Below, piece by piece: positions 16,693-24,666 of a stretch of 41,448 bases of DNA (position 1 is its first letter; the number at the start of each line of letters is the position of its first letter). The position numbers were made by a program, and so were the translations under genes. Source of the stretch: Candidatus Uhrbacteria bacterium GW2011_GWF2_39_13 (GTDB lineage Bacteria; Patescibacteriota; Patescibacteriia; UBA9934; GWF2-40-263); NCBI GenBank assembly GCA_000993535.1, contig LBWG01000007.1:1-41448 (forward strand), in the 5' to 3' direction. Below the pieces are notes generated by a model. That model was not told the origin of the DNA. It worked only from the letters and a program-made list of their open reading frames with translations, and did no database searches.

Positions 16693-17076
16693 ATGAAGTT
16701 GATGTTTAGTGGACGAGTAGAACGTGGAGAGGGGATGGCGACACGTTTGGGATGTCCTACAGCCAATATTGCTATTAAAGAAGGCCTTCTTATTCCAGGG
16801 TTTGGTGTTTATGTTGGTGAAACTGATTTGCAAGGTGTTCGATATCCTACTCTTATTTGTATTAGTGGTGGTCATACAGGATCAAATTTAAAAATGGAAG
16901 TCCATTTACTTGGATTTAATCAAGATCTGACAGGCAAGTATCTTCAGGTTCTTATTCATGAGAAATTACGTGACATCATTCCTTTTCCCGGAGAAGAAGA
17001 AATGGCTCGCATTATTCAGAACGATCTTTTTCAGGCTCAAGAATGGTTTAAACATACATCTGTGTCTGAATCATAA
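16693..17076 (+). CDS. Stand-alone riboflavin kinase (RibF kinase domain)
   Basis: The 127-residue protein corresponds to the C-terminal riboflavin kinase half of bifunctional RibF and should phosphorylate riboflavin to FMN with ATP. Landmarks: SGRVERG and RLGCPTAN (18-25; PTAN is the nucleotide/metal loop), GFGVYVGE (37-43) and MEVHLLGF, where Glu69 aligns with the catalytic base. There is no FAD synthetase (nucleotidyltransferase) half. ATG 16693 is 10 nt after the NUDIX stop codon, so the two are probably co-transcribed. MurB, also in this window, needs FAD, so an FMN adenylyltransferase must be elsewhere or FAD is imported. Confidence 0.85.
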   Translation: MKLMFSGRVERGEGMATRLGCPTANIAIKEGLLIPGFGVYVGETDLQGVRYPTLICISGGHTGSNLKMEVHLLGFNQDLTGKYLQVLIHEKLRDIIPFPGEEEMARIIQNDLFQAQEWFKHTSVSES

Positions 17077-17142
17077 ATAGAAATAGTTCTTCGAGGTTAT
17101 AAACATGTGCAAGAAGCCCCTGTTTTCAAATATTTAAGCTCA

Positions 17143-17151
17143 TGTTACTAT
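17143..17151 (+). promoter_or_regulatory. Extended -10 promoter of the HU gene
   Basis: TG-T-TACTAT (17143-17151) is an extended -10 element. The start codon is at 17183, so the mRNA would have a leader of about 24 nt, AT-rich and without a Shine-Dalgarno. Confidence 0.55.
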
Positions 17152-17182
17152 TATCCACATAAAAATTAAGTTTTCTATTTTT

Positions 17183-17464
17183 ATGGCAAAGATGACTAAG
17201 AGCCAATTCATGGCATCCTTTGGAGAGATGCTTGGTCTTTCAAAAAAAGAGGCAACAGAGAAGTGGGAGGCATTCGTCGAAATGGCTCTGAAAGAAGTTC
17301 GTCAAGGCGGGGAGTTTAATCTTCCAGGTCTTGGAAAGCTTATTAAAAAGACACGTGCAGCTCGTACAGGTCGAAATCCATTAACAGGTGCTTCTATCCA
17401 AATTCCAGCAAAGACGGTTGTTAAATTCCGTGTTTCAAAATCTGCAAAAGATTCCGTACTTTAA
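17183..17464 (+). CDS. HU/IHF-family DNA-binding protein
   Basis: The 93-residue protein is a complete HU-type nucleoid protein that bends and compacts DNA as a dimer. It shows the helical N terminus (KMTKSQFMASFGEMLGLSKK), the family turn FNLPGLGKLIKK and the DNA-clasping arm with RAARTGRNPLTGASIQIP, where RNPxTG and the proline intercalate in the minor groove. It is monocistronic: its own promoter upstream and an 18-bp hairpin directly after the stop codon suggest strong, independent expression. Confidence 0.93.
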   Translation: MAKMTKSQFMASFGEMLGLSKKEATEKWEAFVEMALKEVRQGGEFNLPGLGKLIKKTRAARTGRNPLTGASIQIPAKTVVKFRVSKSAKDSVL

Positions 17465-17467
17465 TAA

Positions 17468-17508
17468 GAAATACAAAAGTCGCTCCTGTAGAGCGACTTT
17501 TGTATTTC
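17468..17508. terminator. Strong terminator after the HU gene
   Basis: A perfect 18-bp stem (17468-17485 with 17491-17508) closes the loop CTGTA. The GC core is flanked by A-rich and T-rich arms, so it can work in both directions, between HU (plus) and recR (minus). Confidence 0.88.
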
Positions 17509-17598
17509 ATAGAGAATGTTCAGAGATAAAAGCTCCACAGTTATTCCCAGCAAATTTGCACTTGATCCATCCTTTAACTCATTTTTGCAGATTTATGA

Positions 17599-18207
17599 TT
17601 ATGAGTTCATTTGTTTTCTGCCTTTTAGGGCATCTCCTAAGGTTATTTCGTCTGCAAATTCCAGGGTTGCTCCTAGTGGAAGACCTCGAGCAAGGCGCGT
17701 GATGACTCGGCCTTGTGGGCTGAGTTGTTTTTGCAGGAAAAGCATCGTGGCTTCGCCTTGAACGGTAGGGGACAGAGCGAGGATCACTTCTTGAAGAGAA
17801 ACATTTTTTTCTAAACGTTGTTGAAGCTCTCTGTAACGAATCGTGTCGGGTGTGATTCCTTCAATAGGATTTAAATTGCCTCCAAGCACATGATAGAACC
17901 CTTGATACATCCCCGTTGATTCTATGGTGGAGATATCTCGTGCTTCTTCTACGACGCATAATTGTGAAGGATTTCTTTTTGAATCCAGACAGATCTCGCA
18001 GGTTTCTCGTTCTGTATAGGTAAAACATAAACGACAGACATGGATGCGTTCTCCTAATTGAATCAATGCACGTGCCATGACTTCAAGATCACTGTTGGGT
18101 TGTTGTAAAAGATAAAACACGTAACGCAGGGCAGTTTTTGGACCTACTCCTGGAAGACGAGCAAAGGCAGCAACAAGATTTGAAATAGGTTCTGGGAACC
18201 GACGCAC
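17599..18207 (-). CDS. recR: Recombination protein RecR
   Basis: The 202-residue protein acts with RecF/RecO in loading RecA on gapped DNA. It has the N-terminal helix-hairpin-helix (LARLPGVGPKTALRY-like), a zinc finger with Cys58, Cys61, Cys70 and Cys73, a Toprim domain (from LCVVEEARDI) and the C-terminal ATP-binding-like region. Length is normal. The start codon is GTG (18205-18207) with AGGAG placed 9 nt upstream, inside the end of ybaB. It is the third gene of dnaB-ybaB-recR; the ybaB-recR neighbourhood is classic and suggests joint action in DNA repair. Confidence 0.95.
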   Translation of the reverse strand: MRRFPEPISNLVAAFARLPGVGPKTALRYVFYLLQQPNSDLEVMARALIQLGERIHVCRLCFTYTERETCEICLDSKRNPSQLCVVEEARDISTIESTGMYQGFYHVLGGNLNPIEGITPDTIRYRELQQRLEKNVSLQEVILALSPTVQGEATMLFLQKQLSPQGRVITRLARGLPLGATLEFADEITLGDALKGRKQMNS

Positions 18208-18210
18208 AAA

Positions 18211-18516
18211 TTATTCTCCTGTTAAATTTTTTAGCATGTCTAACCCACCCATATCTTGCATTTTTTTAGCCAACTTCATTTGAAATTTGATTCCTGTGGC
18301 ATCTTTCCACGCTTCTTTTATTGCTTCTTCAAGTTTTGATTTATCTGAAAGCATGGATTCATCAATAGAGACTCCAACAAGATCACGATTTCCGTTGACC
18401 GTCAGTTTTACCTTACCCCAGGCAGCAGAACCTTCCTGTACAACCGTTCCTAATTCATTCTGCATCATTTTGCCTTGTTTTTTTAAATTTTTGATGTGTT
18501 TCAATTTGCTGAACAT
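18211..18516 (-). CDS. ybaB: YbaB/EbfC family nucleoid-associated protein
   Basis: The 101-residue protein belongs to the YbaB/EbfC family, small dimeric DNA-binding proteins usually encoded beside recR. The N-terminal helix (KLKHIKNLKKQGKMMQNEL) is followed by the strand region GKVKLTVNGNRDLVGVSID and a long C-terminal helix ending GGLDMLKNL. Its stop codon is 3 nt from the recR start and its start is 20 nt after the dnaB stop, so the three genes form one transcript. Confidence 0.9.
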   Translation of the reverse strand: MFSKLKHIKNLKKQGKMMQNELGTVVQEGSAAWGKVKLTVNGNRDLVGVSIDESMLSDKSKLEEAIKEAWKDATGIKFQMKLAKKMQDMGGLDMLKNLTGE

Positions 18517-18536
18517 ACGATTTAATGTTTTGACCG

Positions 18537-20024
18537 TTAATGAGTTATAGAGGGATTTGGATCAATCGGTGGAGGGACCATCGTCTCACTCGTTCGTTGT
18601 CTAGATGCTGATGCCAGTGGAGCGAATCCGCTCGTTGATTCTTCAGAACTGGCAGGGATTGACATACCTGAGCGTAACTCCAGATTTTGAAAAGAGGCTC
18701 GTTTTTTATCAAAGAACAGACGTATCATCCCTGTAGGACCATTACGGTGTTTAGCAATATGGACTTCAGCAATACCTTGTTCTTCGGGCGGAACGTCTTC
18801 TGGACGATAATTTCGATCCGCCGCTTTTCGATAGATGAACAACACGACGTCTGCGTCTTGTTCTATAGATCCGGAATCTCGCAAATGGGAAAGTCTTGGA
18901 ATCGCCGGTTTTGTCTGTTCTACAGCACGAGAAAGCTGGGCTAAGGCCAATACAGGGACATTGAGCTCTTTGGCAATCATTTTAAGTCCTCGGGAAATTT
19001 CTGAAACTTCCTGCACGCGATTGTCTGATCCTTTTTTGCTGCGACCTTCCATCAGTTGCAAATAATCTACCATAATCACCCCTAAACCATGTTCATTTTT
19101 GAGACGTCTGGCTTTTGTGCGCAATTGCATGACATTAAGTCCTGCTGCGTCATCAATAAAGATCGGTGCCTCAGAGAGTTCTCCCAGAGCGTTACCGATT
19201 CTTGGAAAATCATCATCACGGTCAGATAGGCGTCCTGTTCGTAGTTTCCAAAGATCAACGTTTGCCTGCGCACAAATCATACGGTCAACGAGCTGTTCTT
19301 TGCTCATTTCTAATGAAAAGAAACCGACCGGTAATTTGGTGTTTATCCCAATTTGACGAGCGATATCCAATGCAAGAGAGGTTTTTCCTACAGATGGTCG
19401 TGCTGCTAAAACGATAAGGTCAGATTTTTGAAGACCAGCTAACAAAGAATCAAGTTCTCGAAATCCTGTTGGAACTCCTCGGAGCTTACCCCTATCTCGA
19501 TGAAGTTCGTCAATGCGATCAAAGGCATCATGTAAAACAGAACGAATAGAAACGAAGGTATTTTTGTTAAATTTTTCTGATACGTTAAACAATGCTCGTT
19601 CTGCTAAATCAAGACTAGCCTCTACGTCCTCATCTTCTTCATATCCAATGCGTGTAATTTCTGTGGCTGCTTCAAGTATTCTTCTCAGAGTCGCTTTTTT
19701 TTGTACGATATCCGCATAGTGCACAATGTGCGCTGAAGTGGGAACCATGTTGGATAACTCAACCAGATACGCACGACCGCCAACCCTCTGAAGAAGTCCT
19801 TGTTCTTCTAAACGATTTCCTAACGAAAGGATATCGATTGGATCATGACGCTCGTACAGCTGAAGGATTGCTTCATAAATTTTTTGGTGAGATTCCCGGT
19901 AAAAATCTTCTGCTCGAGCCCGATCAGCAATTTTAATCATGGCTTCCTTGTCGATAAGGAGGGATCCAAGAAGCGATTGCTCGGCTTCTAGATTTTGAGG
20001 AGGAATTCTCTGTTGTAAAGCCAT
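18537..20024 (-). CDS. dnaB: Replicative DNA helicase DnaB
   Basis: The 495-residue hexameric helicase unwinds DNA at the replication fork. The N-terminal domain (about 6-110, starting RIPPQNLEAEQSLLGSLL) binds primase. The RecA-like motor has Walker A RPSVGKT (209-215, Lys214) and Walker B VIMVDYLQLM. The C-terminal ~50 residues are low complexity. No intein is visible. I chose ATG 20024, just before the conserved start; an in-frame ATG seven codons upstream overlaps the promoter. On the minus strand an extended -10 (TG-T-TAAGAT) ends 11 nt before the ATG, giving a nearly leaderless mRNA. Confidence 0.95.
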   Translation of the reverse strand: MALQQRIPPQNLEAEQSLLGSLLIDKEAMIKIADRARAEDFYRESHQKIYEAILQLYERHDPIDILSLGNRLEEQGLLQRVGGRAYLVELSNMVPTSAHIVHYADIVQKKATLRRILEAATEITRIGYEEDEDVEASLDLAERALFNVSEKFNKNTFVSIRSVLHDAFDRIDELHRDRGKLRGVPTGFRELDSLLAGLQKSDLIVLAARPSVGKTSLALDIARQIGINTKLPVGFFSLEMSKEQLVDRMICAQANVDLWKLRTGRLSDRDDDFPRIGNALGELSEAPIFIDDAAGLNVMQLRTKARRLKNEHGLGVIMVDYLQLMEGRSKKGSDNRVQEVSEISRGLKMIAKELNVPVLALAQLSRAVEQTKPAIPRLSHLRDSGSIEQDADVVLFIYRKAADRNYRPEDVPPEEQGIAEVHIAKHRNGPTGMIRLFFDKKRASFQNLELRSGMSIPASSEESTSGFAPLASASRQRTSETMVPPPIDPNPSITH

Positions 20025-20035
20025 AGTCGCAAGGC

Positions 20036-20044
20036 ATCTTAACA
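20036..20044 (-). promoter_or_regulatory. Extended -10 promoter of dnaB
   Basis: On the minus strand TG (20043-20044), one base, then TAAGAT (20036-20041). The box ends 11 nt before the dnaB ATG. It lies back to back with the permease promoter at 20074-20082. Confidence 0.55.
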
Positions 20045-20073
20045 CGCGAGAGGCTCAGAGCAAATGCAATTCA

Positions 20074-20082
20074 TGGTATAAT
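20074..20082 (+). promoter_or_regulatory. Extended -10 promoter of the permease gene
   Basis: TG-G-TATAAT (20074-20082) is a perfect extended -10. Initiation near 20089 would give a leader of about 23 nt to ATG 20112, or 5 nt to the in-frame GTG at 20094. Confidence 0.7.
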
Positions 20083-20111
20083 TTGCGTCTAACGTGTGGA
20101 TTCTTTTTTTC

Positions 20112-21266
20112 ATGCGACACGCCTCTCTCCCTTTTTTTCGGTCTCTTGGCATGATGATCGGCGCTATGATCGGGGTTGGGGTTTTTGGTTTACCTTACGC
20201 GTTTGCTCAAAGTGGTTTTGGTGTTGGGTTATTGCAGCTGTTTGTTTTAGGAGTCCTTTTAGTGATTCTTCAACTCATGTTTAGTGAGGTGGTTGTTCAA
20301 ACCCCAGGATCTCATCGATTGGTTTCTTATATAGGTCTTTATTTAGGTCCCGTTTGGAAGTGGGTGACTCTTCTTGCTTTTGCCTTAGGAATCTGGGGAG
20401 CCATGCTCGCTTACATGGTCGTTGGCGGAGAATTTCTTTACTCACTTCTTTTTCCTTTTTTGGGCGGTTCACCGTCCGTCTATGCGTATGCTGTGGCTGG
20501 TATTTCCTCTCTTTTTATTTTTGGTGGGTTAAAATACGTTTCTAAAATGGAGATTTTGATTATCTCTATTCTTCTTTTTCTCTTTCTGTTTATTATTCTG
20601 GCAAGTCTTCCTCATATTCAGTTGGAACATTATGCCACAATAGACCTTTCTCATTTTTTTGTTCCTTACGGTGTCATTCTTTTTGCTCTTGCGGGTTTAG
20701 GAATTGTTCCTGAAATTAAAGAAGTGTTGGGGAGTAATCATCTCCGACTTATGGCTCCTGTCATTATTTCCGGGATGTGCATCATTCTCTTCATCTATGC
20801 CTTTTTTTCTTTTGCTATTATCGGGGTCTCAGGACCGGCTACTACACCTACTGCTTTTGAAGGATTAGTTCCTTCTTTGGGAGAAACCTTCAGGATCGTT
20901 ACGGCAATGTTGGGATCCGTCACTATTTTTTCTATTTATCTGATTTTAGGGATTGAGCTTTTAAACACCTTTAAATTTGATTTTCATCGAAGCCACCGAT
21001 TTTCTTGGGTTTTAGTGTGTTTAGTTCCTATTCTTTTTTATTCTTTTGGATTTCGAGAATTTATTCACATCATTAGTTTTGTCGGAGGCGTCTTCGGAGG
21101 CATTTTGGGAATTCTTGTGGCACTCATGTATTGGGTGATGCGTCGAAGTTCTTTTTGCAAAACACATCATTGTCTTAATTTTCCAGCACCGCTTACATGG
21201 GCAATCATCGCAATTTTTTCTTTTGGTATCATTATCGAATGTCTCATGACGTTTAATCTTCTATGA
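20112..21266 (+). CDS. Amino-acid permease-like membrane transporter
   Basis: The 384-residue protein has about 11 membrane helices. It starts with the pattern SLGMMIGAMIGVGVFGLPYA, a helix broken by glycines, typical of APC-superfamily amino-acid transporters (HAAAP/tyrosine-tryptophan permease-like). It should move an amino acid across the cytoplasmic membrane with an ion gradient; the substrate cannot be told. I start it at ATG 20112 because that gives a normal leader; GTG 20094 is also possible. It overlaps the next membrane protein by 4 nt. An uptake system fits an organism with reduced amino-acid synthesis. Confidence 0.8.
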   Translation: MRHASLPFFRSLGMMIGAMIGVGVFGLPYAFAQSGFGVGLLQLFVLGVLLVILQLMFSEVVVQTPGSHRLVSYIGLYLGPVWKWVTLLAFALGIWGAMLAYMVVGGEFLYSLLFPFLGGSPSVYAYAVAGISSLFIFGGLKYVSKMEILIISILLFLFLFIILASLPHIQLEHYATIDLSHFFVPYGVILFALAGLGIVPEIKEVLGSNHLRLMAPVIISGMCIILFIYAFFSFAIIGVSGPATTPTAFEGLVPSLGETFRIVTAMLGSVTIFSIYLILGIELLNTFKFDFHRSHRFSWVLVCLVPILFYSFGFREFIHIISFVGGVFGGILGILVALMYWVMRRSSFCKTHHCLNFPAPLTWAIIAIFSFGIIIECLMTFNLL

Positions 21267-21673
21267 ATTTTTCCTCTTTTCGTATCATGTTAACAAAACG
21301 TTGGCTTGGATTTTTCGCCATTTTTTTTCTTGTCTGGTATCCAGTTTCTCTTCTGATTGTAAGCGCCTACGAGGTCACAGGCCAGCCGTTATTGTTCATT
21401 ACTGGAAATGTCTTTACGCCTTTATGGACTCTGCTGGTGAGTTTTCTCTATTTCCGTAAAGCTCCAGACGATTGGGCATCGCGCTTTATCACAGCTTTCG
21501 GATGGATTATTTTAATGTTTCTTTTTTCCGCCATTCTTGTGAAGCCCATTTACGGTTATGATTGGACCAGCATTATTAACTTAGATGTGCTTAATGCAAA
21601 CTGGATAAATATGATCGCCATCGTGATCGGAGGATTTGCTGCGCATAAATCAAGCTCTATTACAAACGTTTAA
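21263..21673 (+). CDS. Small membrane protein, unknown function
   Basis: The 136-residue protein has four probable membrane helices (the first about 14-34) with a short charged loop RKAPDDWASRF between helices two and three. I do not recognise the family. Its ATG overlaps the permease stop codon by 4 nt (ATGA), so translation is probably coupled and it may be an accessory of the transporter. Confidence 0.65.
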   Translation: MNFSSFRIMLTKRWLGFFAIFFLVWYPVSLLIVSAYEVTGQPLLFITGNVFTPLWTLLVSFLYFRKAPDDWASRFITAFGWIILMFLFSAILVKPIYGYDWTSIINLDVLNANWINMIAIVIGGFAAHKSSSITNV

Positions 21674-21703
21674 TGTTTTTGATTTTTTTGGATACACGTT
21701 TTT

Positions 21704-23743
21704 ATGAAGTTTGAAGAAAATCCTTTATTTTTGAAAAAGAAATATGATCTTCATGCGAGCACAGAGGTTGCCTCAGCTGCACAACGGACAGAAAAGCGGC
21801 AAAAGATGGAAGCGCCTTTTTCTCAAAATCCCGAGATCAGAATCCAAAATTATTTAGATCGATTTCAAGAATTATTAAATCGAGAAAACTTAGAAGATCG
21901 CGAACGGGGTATTAAAGCACTTAAGAAGGTTCTTCATAAAAAGTTTGTTATTAAGCCCGATGAGATTCCAAAGAGTTGGTTTGAGTGGCGTCGTTCAATA
22001 GGAGGGGATAATAAGGAACAACTTACAGATGAGGCTCTTACTCAAGCGGTTATTATCGATCAGGAGAGCACTATGGATCGATGGATTAATTATCTTTCAA
22101 GCGAACACGCGGCGTATCCTGATTGGTTTAAGTATTGGGTCATGCGTAATGCTCTCTCAATGGGAGATTATGATAAACAAAACAGAAGATTCAATAAGCG
22201 TTCTAAAGGCACGGTTTATGCTTTTCCTGAGCTGGACCATAAAGCCTTGAGGCTTGTCTTTGATTCTTTAAGTAAAAAAATGAGCAAAGAGTATTTAGAA
22301 ATAGAACATGAGATAAAACAGATTAAAGATCGTAAAAAAGAAGTAGAAAAGACAGATAAAATACCCCAAGATATTCAGCAGCATTTTGAGGACAATGTCT
22401 CAAAAGAGACTGTTCTTCAAGTATACGCTCGTATTATTGATCAATTGGAAGTAAAAAAGACAAAAACAATCCGTCCCATTGATTCTCTTAAAGAAGGTTC
22501 TGCTGAGCTTAATGATTTAGCTCAAAGATTATTAACGGAAGATTTTTCTAAACTGTATGTTTGGGCCATCGAACAGAGCCAGCCTGTTTCCAGAGAAATT
22601 TTAAGAAATACCAAGGGTGAGTGGGTTCCATATGAGCAGAATTCTGATTATATGAATCTTGTTCATTCCTTAGAGGGTCATCATACAGATTGGTGTACAG
22701 CTAAGGAGGGAACAGCAAGATTACATATAGGACTAGGAGATTTTTATGTTTTTTACTCTCAAGATGAGGAAAAGAAATACACGATTCCTCGTGTGGCCAT
22801 TCGTATGCACGGAAGTGGGAATATTTCTGAGGTTCGGGGTATTGGTGATGAACAAAATCTAGATCCTTACATTATTGAAACGCTTGAAAAAAAATTAAAA
22901 GATTTTCCTGATGGAAAAAGATACGAAAAAAAATTAAAAGGAGTAAAGGGTTTGAGAACAATTGATGAAAAAATTGATCGCGGAGAAAAACTCAACAGAG
23001 AAGATCTCGTGTTTCTTTACGAACTTAATGAGGTGATCGAAGGATTTGGCGAAGTGGAAAATTCAGAGGCGCAATGGCACGATCCTCATATTGCTGAACT
23101 TATAAAGACTCGTGATAAACGGGCAGACATACAAGTTATTTTTGGATATGCCAAAGAAGAGGTTGCTGCATCGGGCCGTGAAATTACAGAACAAACGAAA
23201 ATTTATGCAGGTCCATTAGAACCAGGCGTTCTTGATCGTCTGCCAGAAGGTATTGAAATTTATCTTTCTTTTCCAGACAAAAAAATTCGATCAAAAGTGA
23301 CTTTGAATGTGGAAACAAAAAGTCTAGAAGAAACTTTTCAGATGTTGAAAGACAGAGGGGTTCGTATTTCTTCTCAAGCAAAAGAAGTCATGAAAAATTT
23401 AGATTTTATAATGAGTAAAGAAACGGAAACGATGAACGTCGTTGCTGTGACGCTTGCTGATTTGGGTTTTTCAAAAAAGGCAAAGACACAGGAAGTTTAT
23501 GCAAAAGCGAAAGCATTAGGTCTTGAACCCTGTCCTGCGCATGCCGCTTTTTACTACGATCATTTTGAACACAATGGCGAAAGGTCATTTTTCAATCTAG
23601 CCATGGATCCTATCTCCGTCTCAGAAGGTGAGAATACTGTTTTTTTTAGTATTTTTTCTCAAGATGAAGATGTTCGCATTTCAACCACGATGTTTGACGA
23701 TGATCAATGGTCACCTTCTGATACGTTTCTTTTCCGTTGTTAG
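21704..23743 (+). CDS. Large hypothetical protein with WCTA motif and a C-terminal module shared with the 33.3-kb fragment
   Basis: The 679-residue protein has no signal peptide or membrane helix. Residues 1-290 are mostly helical and charged, with a coiled-coil-like stretch around 200-240. A central segment (about 305-390) has the string HHTDWCTAKEGTARL, with Trp330-Cys331-Thr-Ala, followed by strands such as GDFYVFYSQ. I have an impression of similar W-C-[TI] strings in phage and plasmid proteins but cannot verify it. The C-terminal ~85 residues (595-679, from TQEVYAKAKALGLEPCPAHA to WSPSDTFLFR) match the end of the broken gene at 33255-33959, so this is a reusable module. Function unknown. 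It follows the membrane protein by 30 nt and converges on folD with 4 nt overlap. Confidence 0.7.
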   Translation: MKFEENPLFLKKKYDLHASTEVASAAQRTEKRQKMEAPFSQNPEIRIQNYLDRFQELLNRENLEDRERGIKALKKVLHKKFVIKPDEIPKSWFEWRRSIGGDNKEQLTDEALTQAVIIDQESTMDRWINYLSSEHAAYPDWFKYWVMRNALSMGDYDKQNRRFNKRSKGTVYAFPELDHKALRLVFDSLSKKMSKEYLEIEHEIKQIKDRKKEVEKTDKIPQDIQQHFEDNVSKETVLQVYARIIDQLEVKKTKTIRPIDSLKEGSAELNDLAQRLLTEDFSKLYVWAIEQSQPVSREILRNTKGEWVPYEQNSDYMNLVHSLEGHHTDWCTAKEGTARLHIGLGDFYVFYSQDEEKKYTIPRVAIRMHGSGNISEVRGIGDEQNLDPYIIETLEKKLKDFPDGKRYEKKLKGVKGLRTIDEKIDRGEKLNREDLVFLYELNEVIEGFGEVENSEAQWHDPHIAELIKTRDKRADIQVIFGYAKEEVAASGREITEQTKIYAGPLEPGVLDRLPEGIEIYLSFPDKKIRSKVTLNVETKSLEETFQMLKDRGVRISSQAKEVMKNLDFIMSKETETMNVVAVTLADLGFSKKAKTQEVYAKAKALGLEPCPAHAAFYYDHFEHNGERSFFNLAMDPISVSEGENTVFFSIFSQDEDVRISTTMFDDDQWSPSDTFLFRC

Positions 23744-24579
23744 AGATACTTTTTTTGAAATTCGTAGGCTTTTAGAATGTTTACTAACAACATTGCGACT
23801 GTCATGGGACCTACCCCTCCTGGAACGGGGGTGATAGCAGAGGCGACATTTTTCACCGACTCAAAATCAACATCACCTACAAGTCCTTCTGACGTTCGAG
23901 TTGTTCCGACATCAATCAGAATCGCTCCTGGTTTCACGAACTCTTTTGTAATGAGTCCTGGTATACCTTCTGCAACAATCAATAGGTCGGCTTGTTTTGT
24001 TTTTTCAGAAAGATGCTTATCTTCTGCTTGCGTTATAACCGTTTGAACTCCTGATTCTTTTAAGAGAATTTCAAGAGGCTGAGCAAACAATGGAGAGGAA
24101 ACAATGACGGCGTGCGGAGGAAGACGATCTGTCCCAACCGATTCACGAATAAGCCGTACCACTCCCAATGCCACAGCAGATACGAGCGATGGTTGATGAG
24201 CTCGGAGTTTTTCAAGGTTAAACGGATGGAATCCGTCCACGTCTTTGAGAGGATCAATCGCAAAGATGACTCTATCAGCATTTTGAGAAGGCAGAGGAAG
24301 CTGGACTAAAATGCCATGGATATCGCTTCGAGCATTGAGCTCCTGAATTTTATCGATTAGAGTCTGTTCAGGTTGTGTGGAGGGATAGAGAAATAACTCA
24401 AAATGAATGCCGACCTCTTCGCAAGCCTTTCGTTTCAACTGGACATAAGTATGCGAGGCAGGATCTTCTCCAACCAGAAGAATGGCCAGTCCAGGCTTTG
24501 ATGGAAGGGATTCAACACGGGTTTGTATTTTTTTTTGAATCCGCGCAGCAAGCGCTTTTCCGTTTAGTATATGAGTCAT
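23740..24579 (-). CDS. folD: FolD-type methylenetetrahydrofolate dehydrogenase/cyclohydrolase with altered cofactor loop
   Basis: The 279-residue protein is of normal FolD length and should interconvert methylene-, methenyl- and formyl-tetrahydrofolate. Catalytic residues are present: Tyr45-x3-Lys49, Gln93 in VQLPLP and Asp115 in DVDGF. The C-terminal signature SAITPVPGGVGPMT (247-260) is intact. Two usually conserved strings are replaced. The PCTPxG segment is LVSAVALG (132-139), and the NAD(P)-binding GRSxxVGxP loop is SSPLFAQP (161-168). The dehydrogenase step may therefore use its cofactor differently or be lost while cyclohydrolase remains. It lies downstream of glyA on the same strand, which supplies methylene-THF. 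Confidence 0.88.
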   Translation of the reverse strand: MTHILNGKALAARIQKKIQTRVESLPSKPGLAILLVGEDPASHTYVQLKRKACEEVGIHFELFLYPSTQPEQTLIDKIQELNARSDIHGILVQLPLPSQNADRVIFAIDPLKDVDGFHPFNLEKLRAHQPSLVSAVALGVVRLIRESVGTDRLPPHAVIVSSPLFAQPLEILLKESGVQTVITQAEDKHLSEKTKQADLLIVAEGIPGLITKEFVKPGAILIDVGTTRTSEGLVGDVDFESVKNVASAITPVPGGVGPMTVAMLLVNILKAYEFQKKYL

Positions 24580-24666
24580 AAACCCTTAAAGAAAAGTACG
24601 TACAATTCGCTGAACGATTCAAGCGTTTCAACAAAAATAAAATGGGCGTTTTATAGACGATTTATT
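24580..24666 (-). other. Gap between glyA and folD
   Basis: The 87-nt gap has a possible folD promoter on the minus strand: TTGAAT, then TACTTT 18 bp later, ending 13 nt before the folD ATG, with AAGGG between. I see no clear terminator for glyA, so read-through into folD is likely. Confidence 0.35.
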
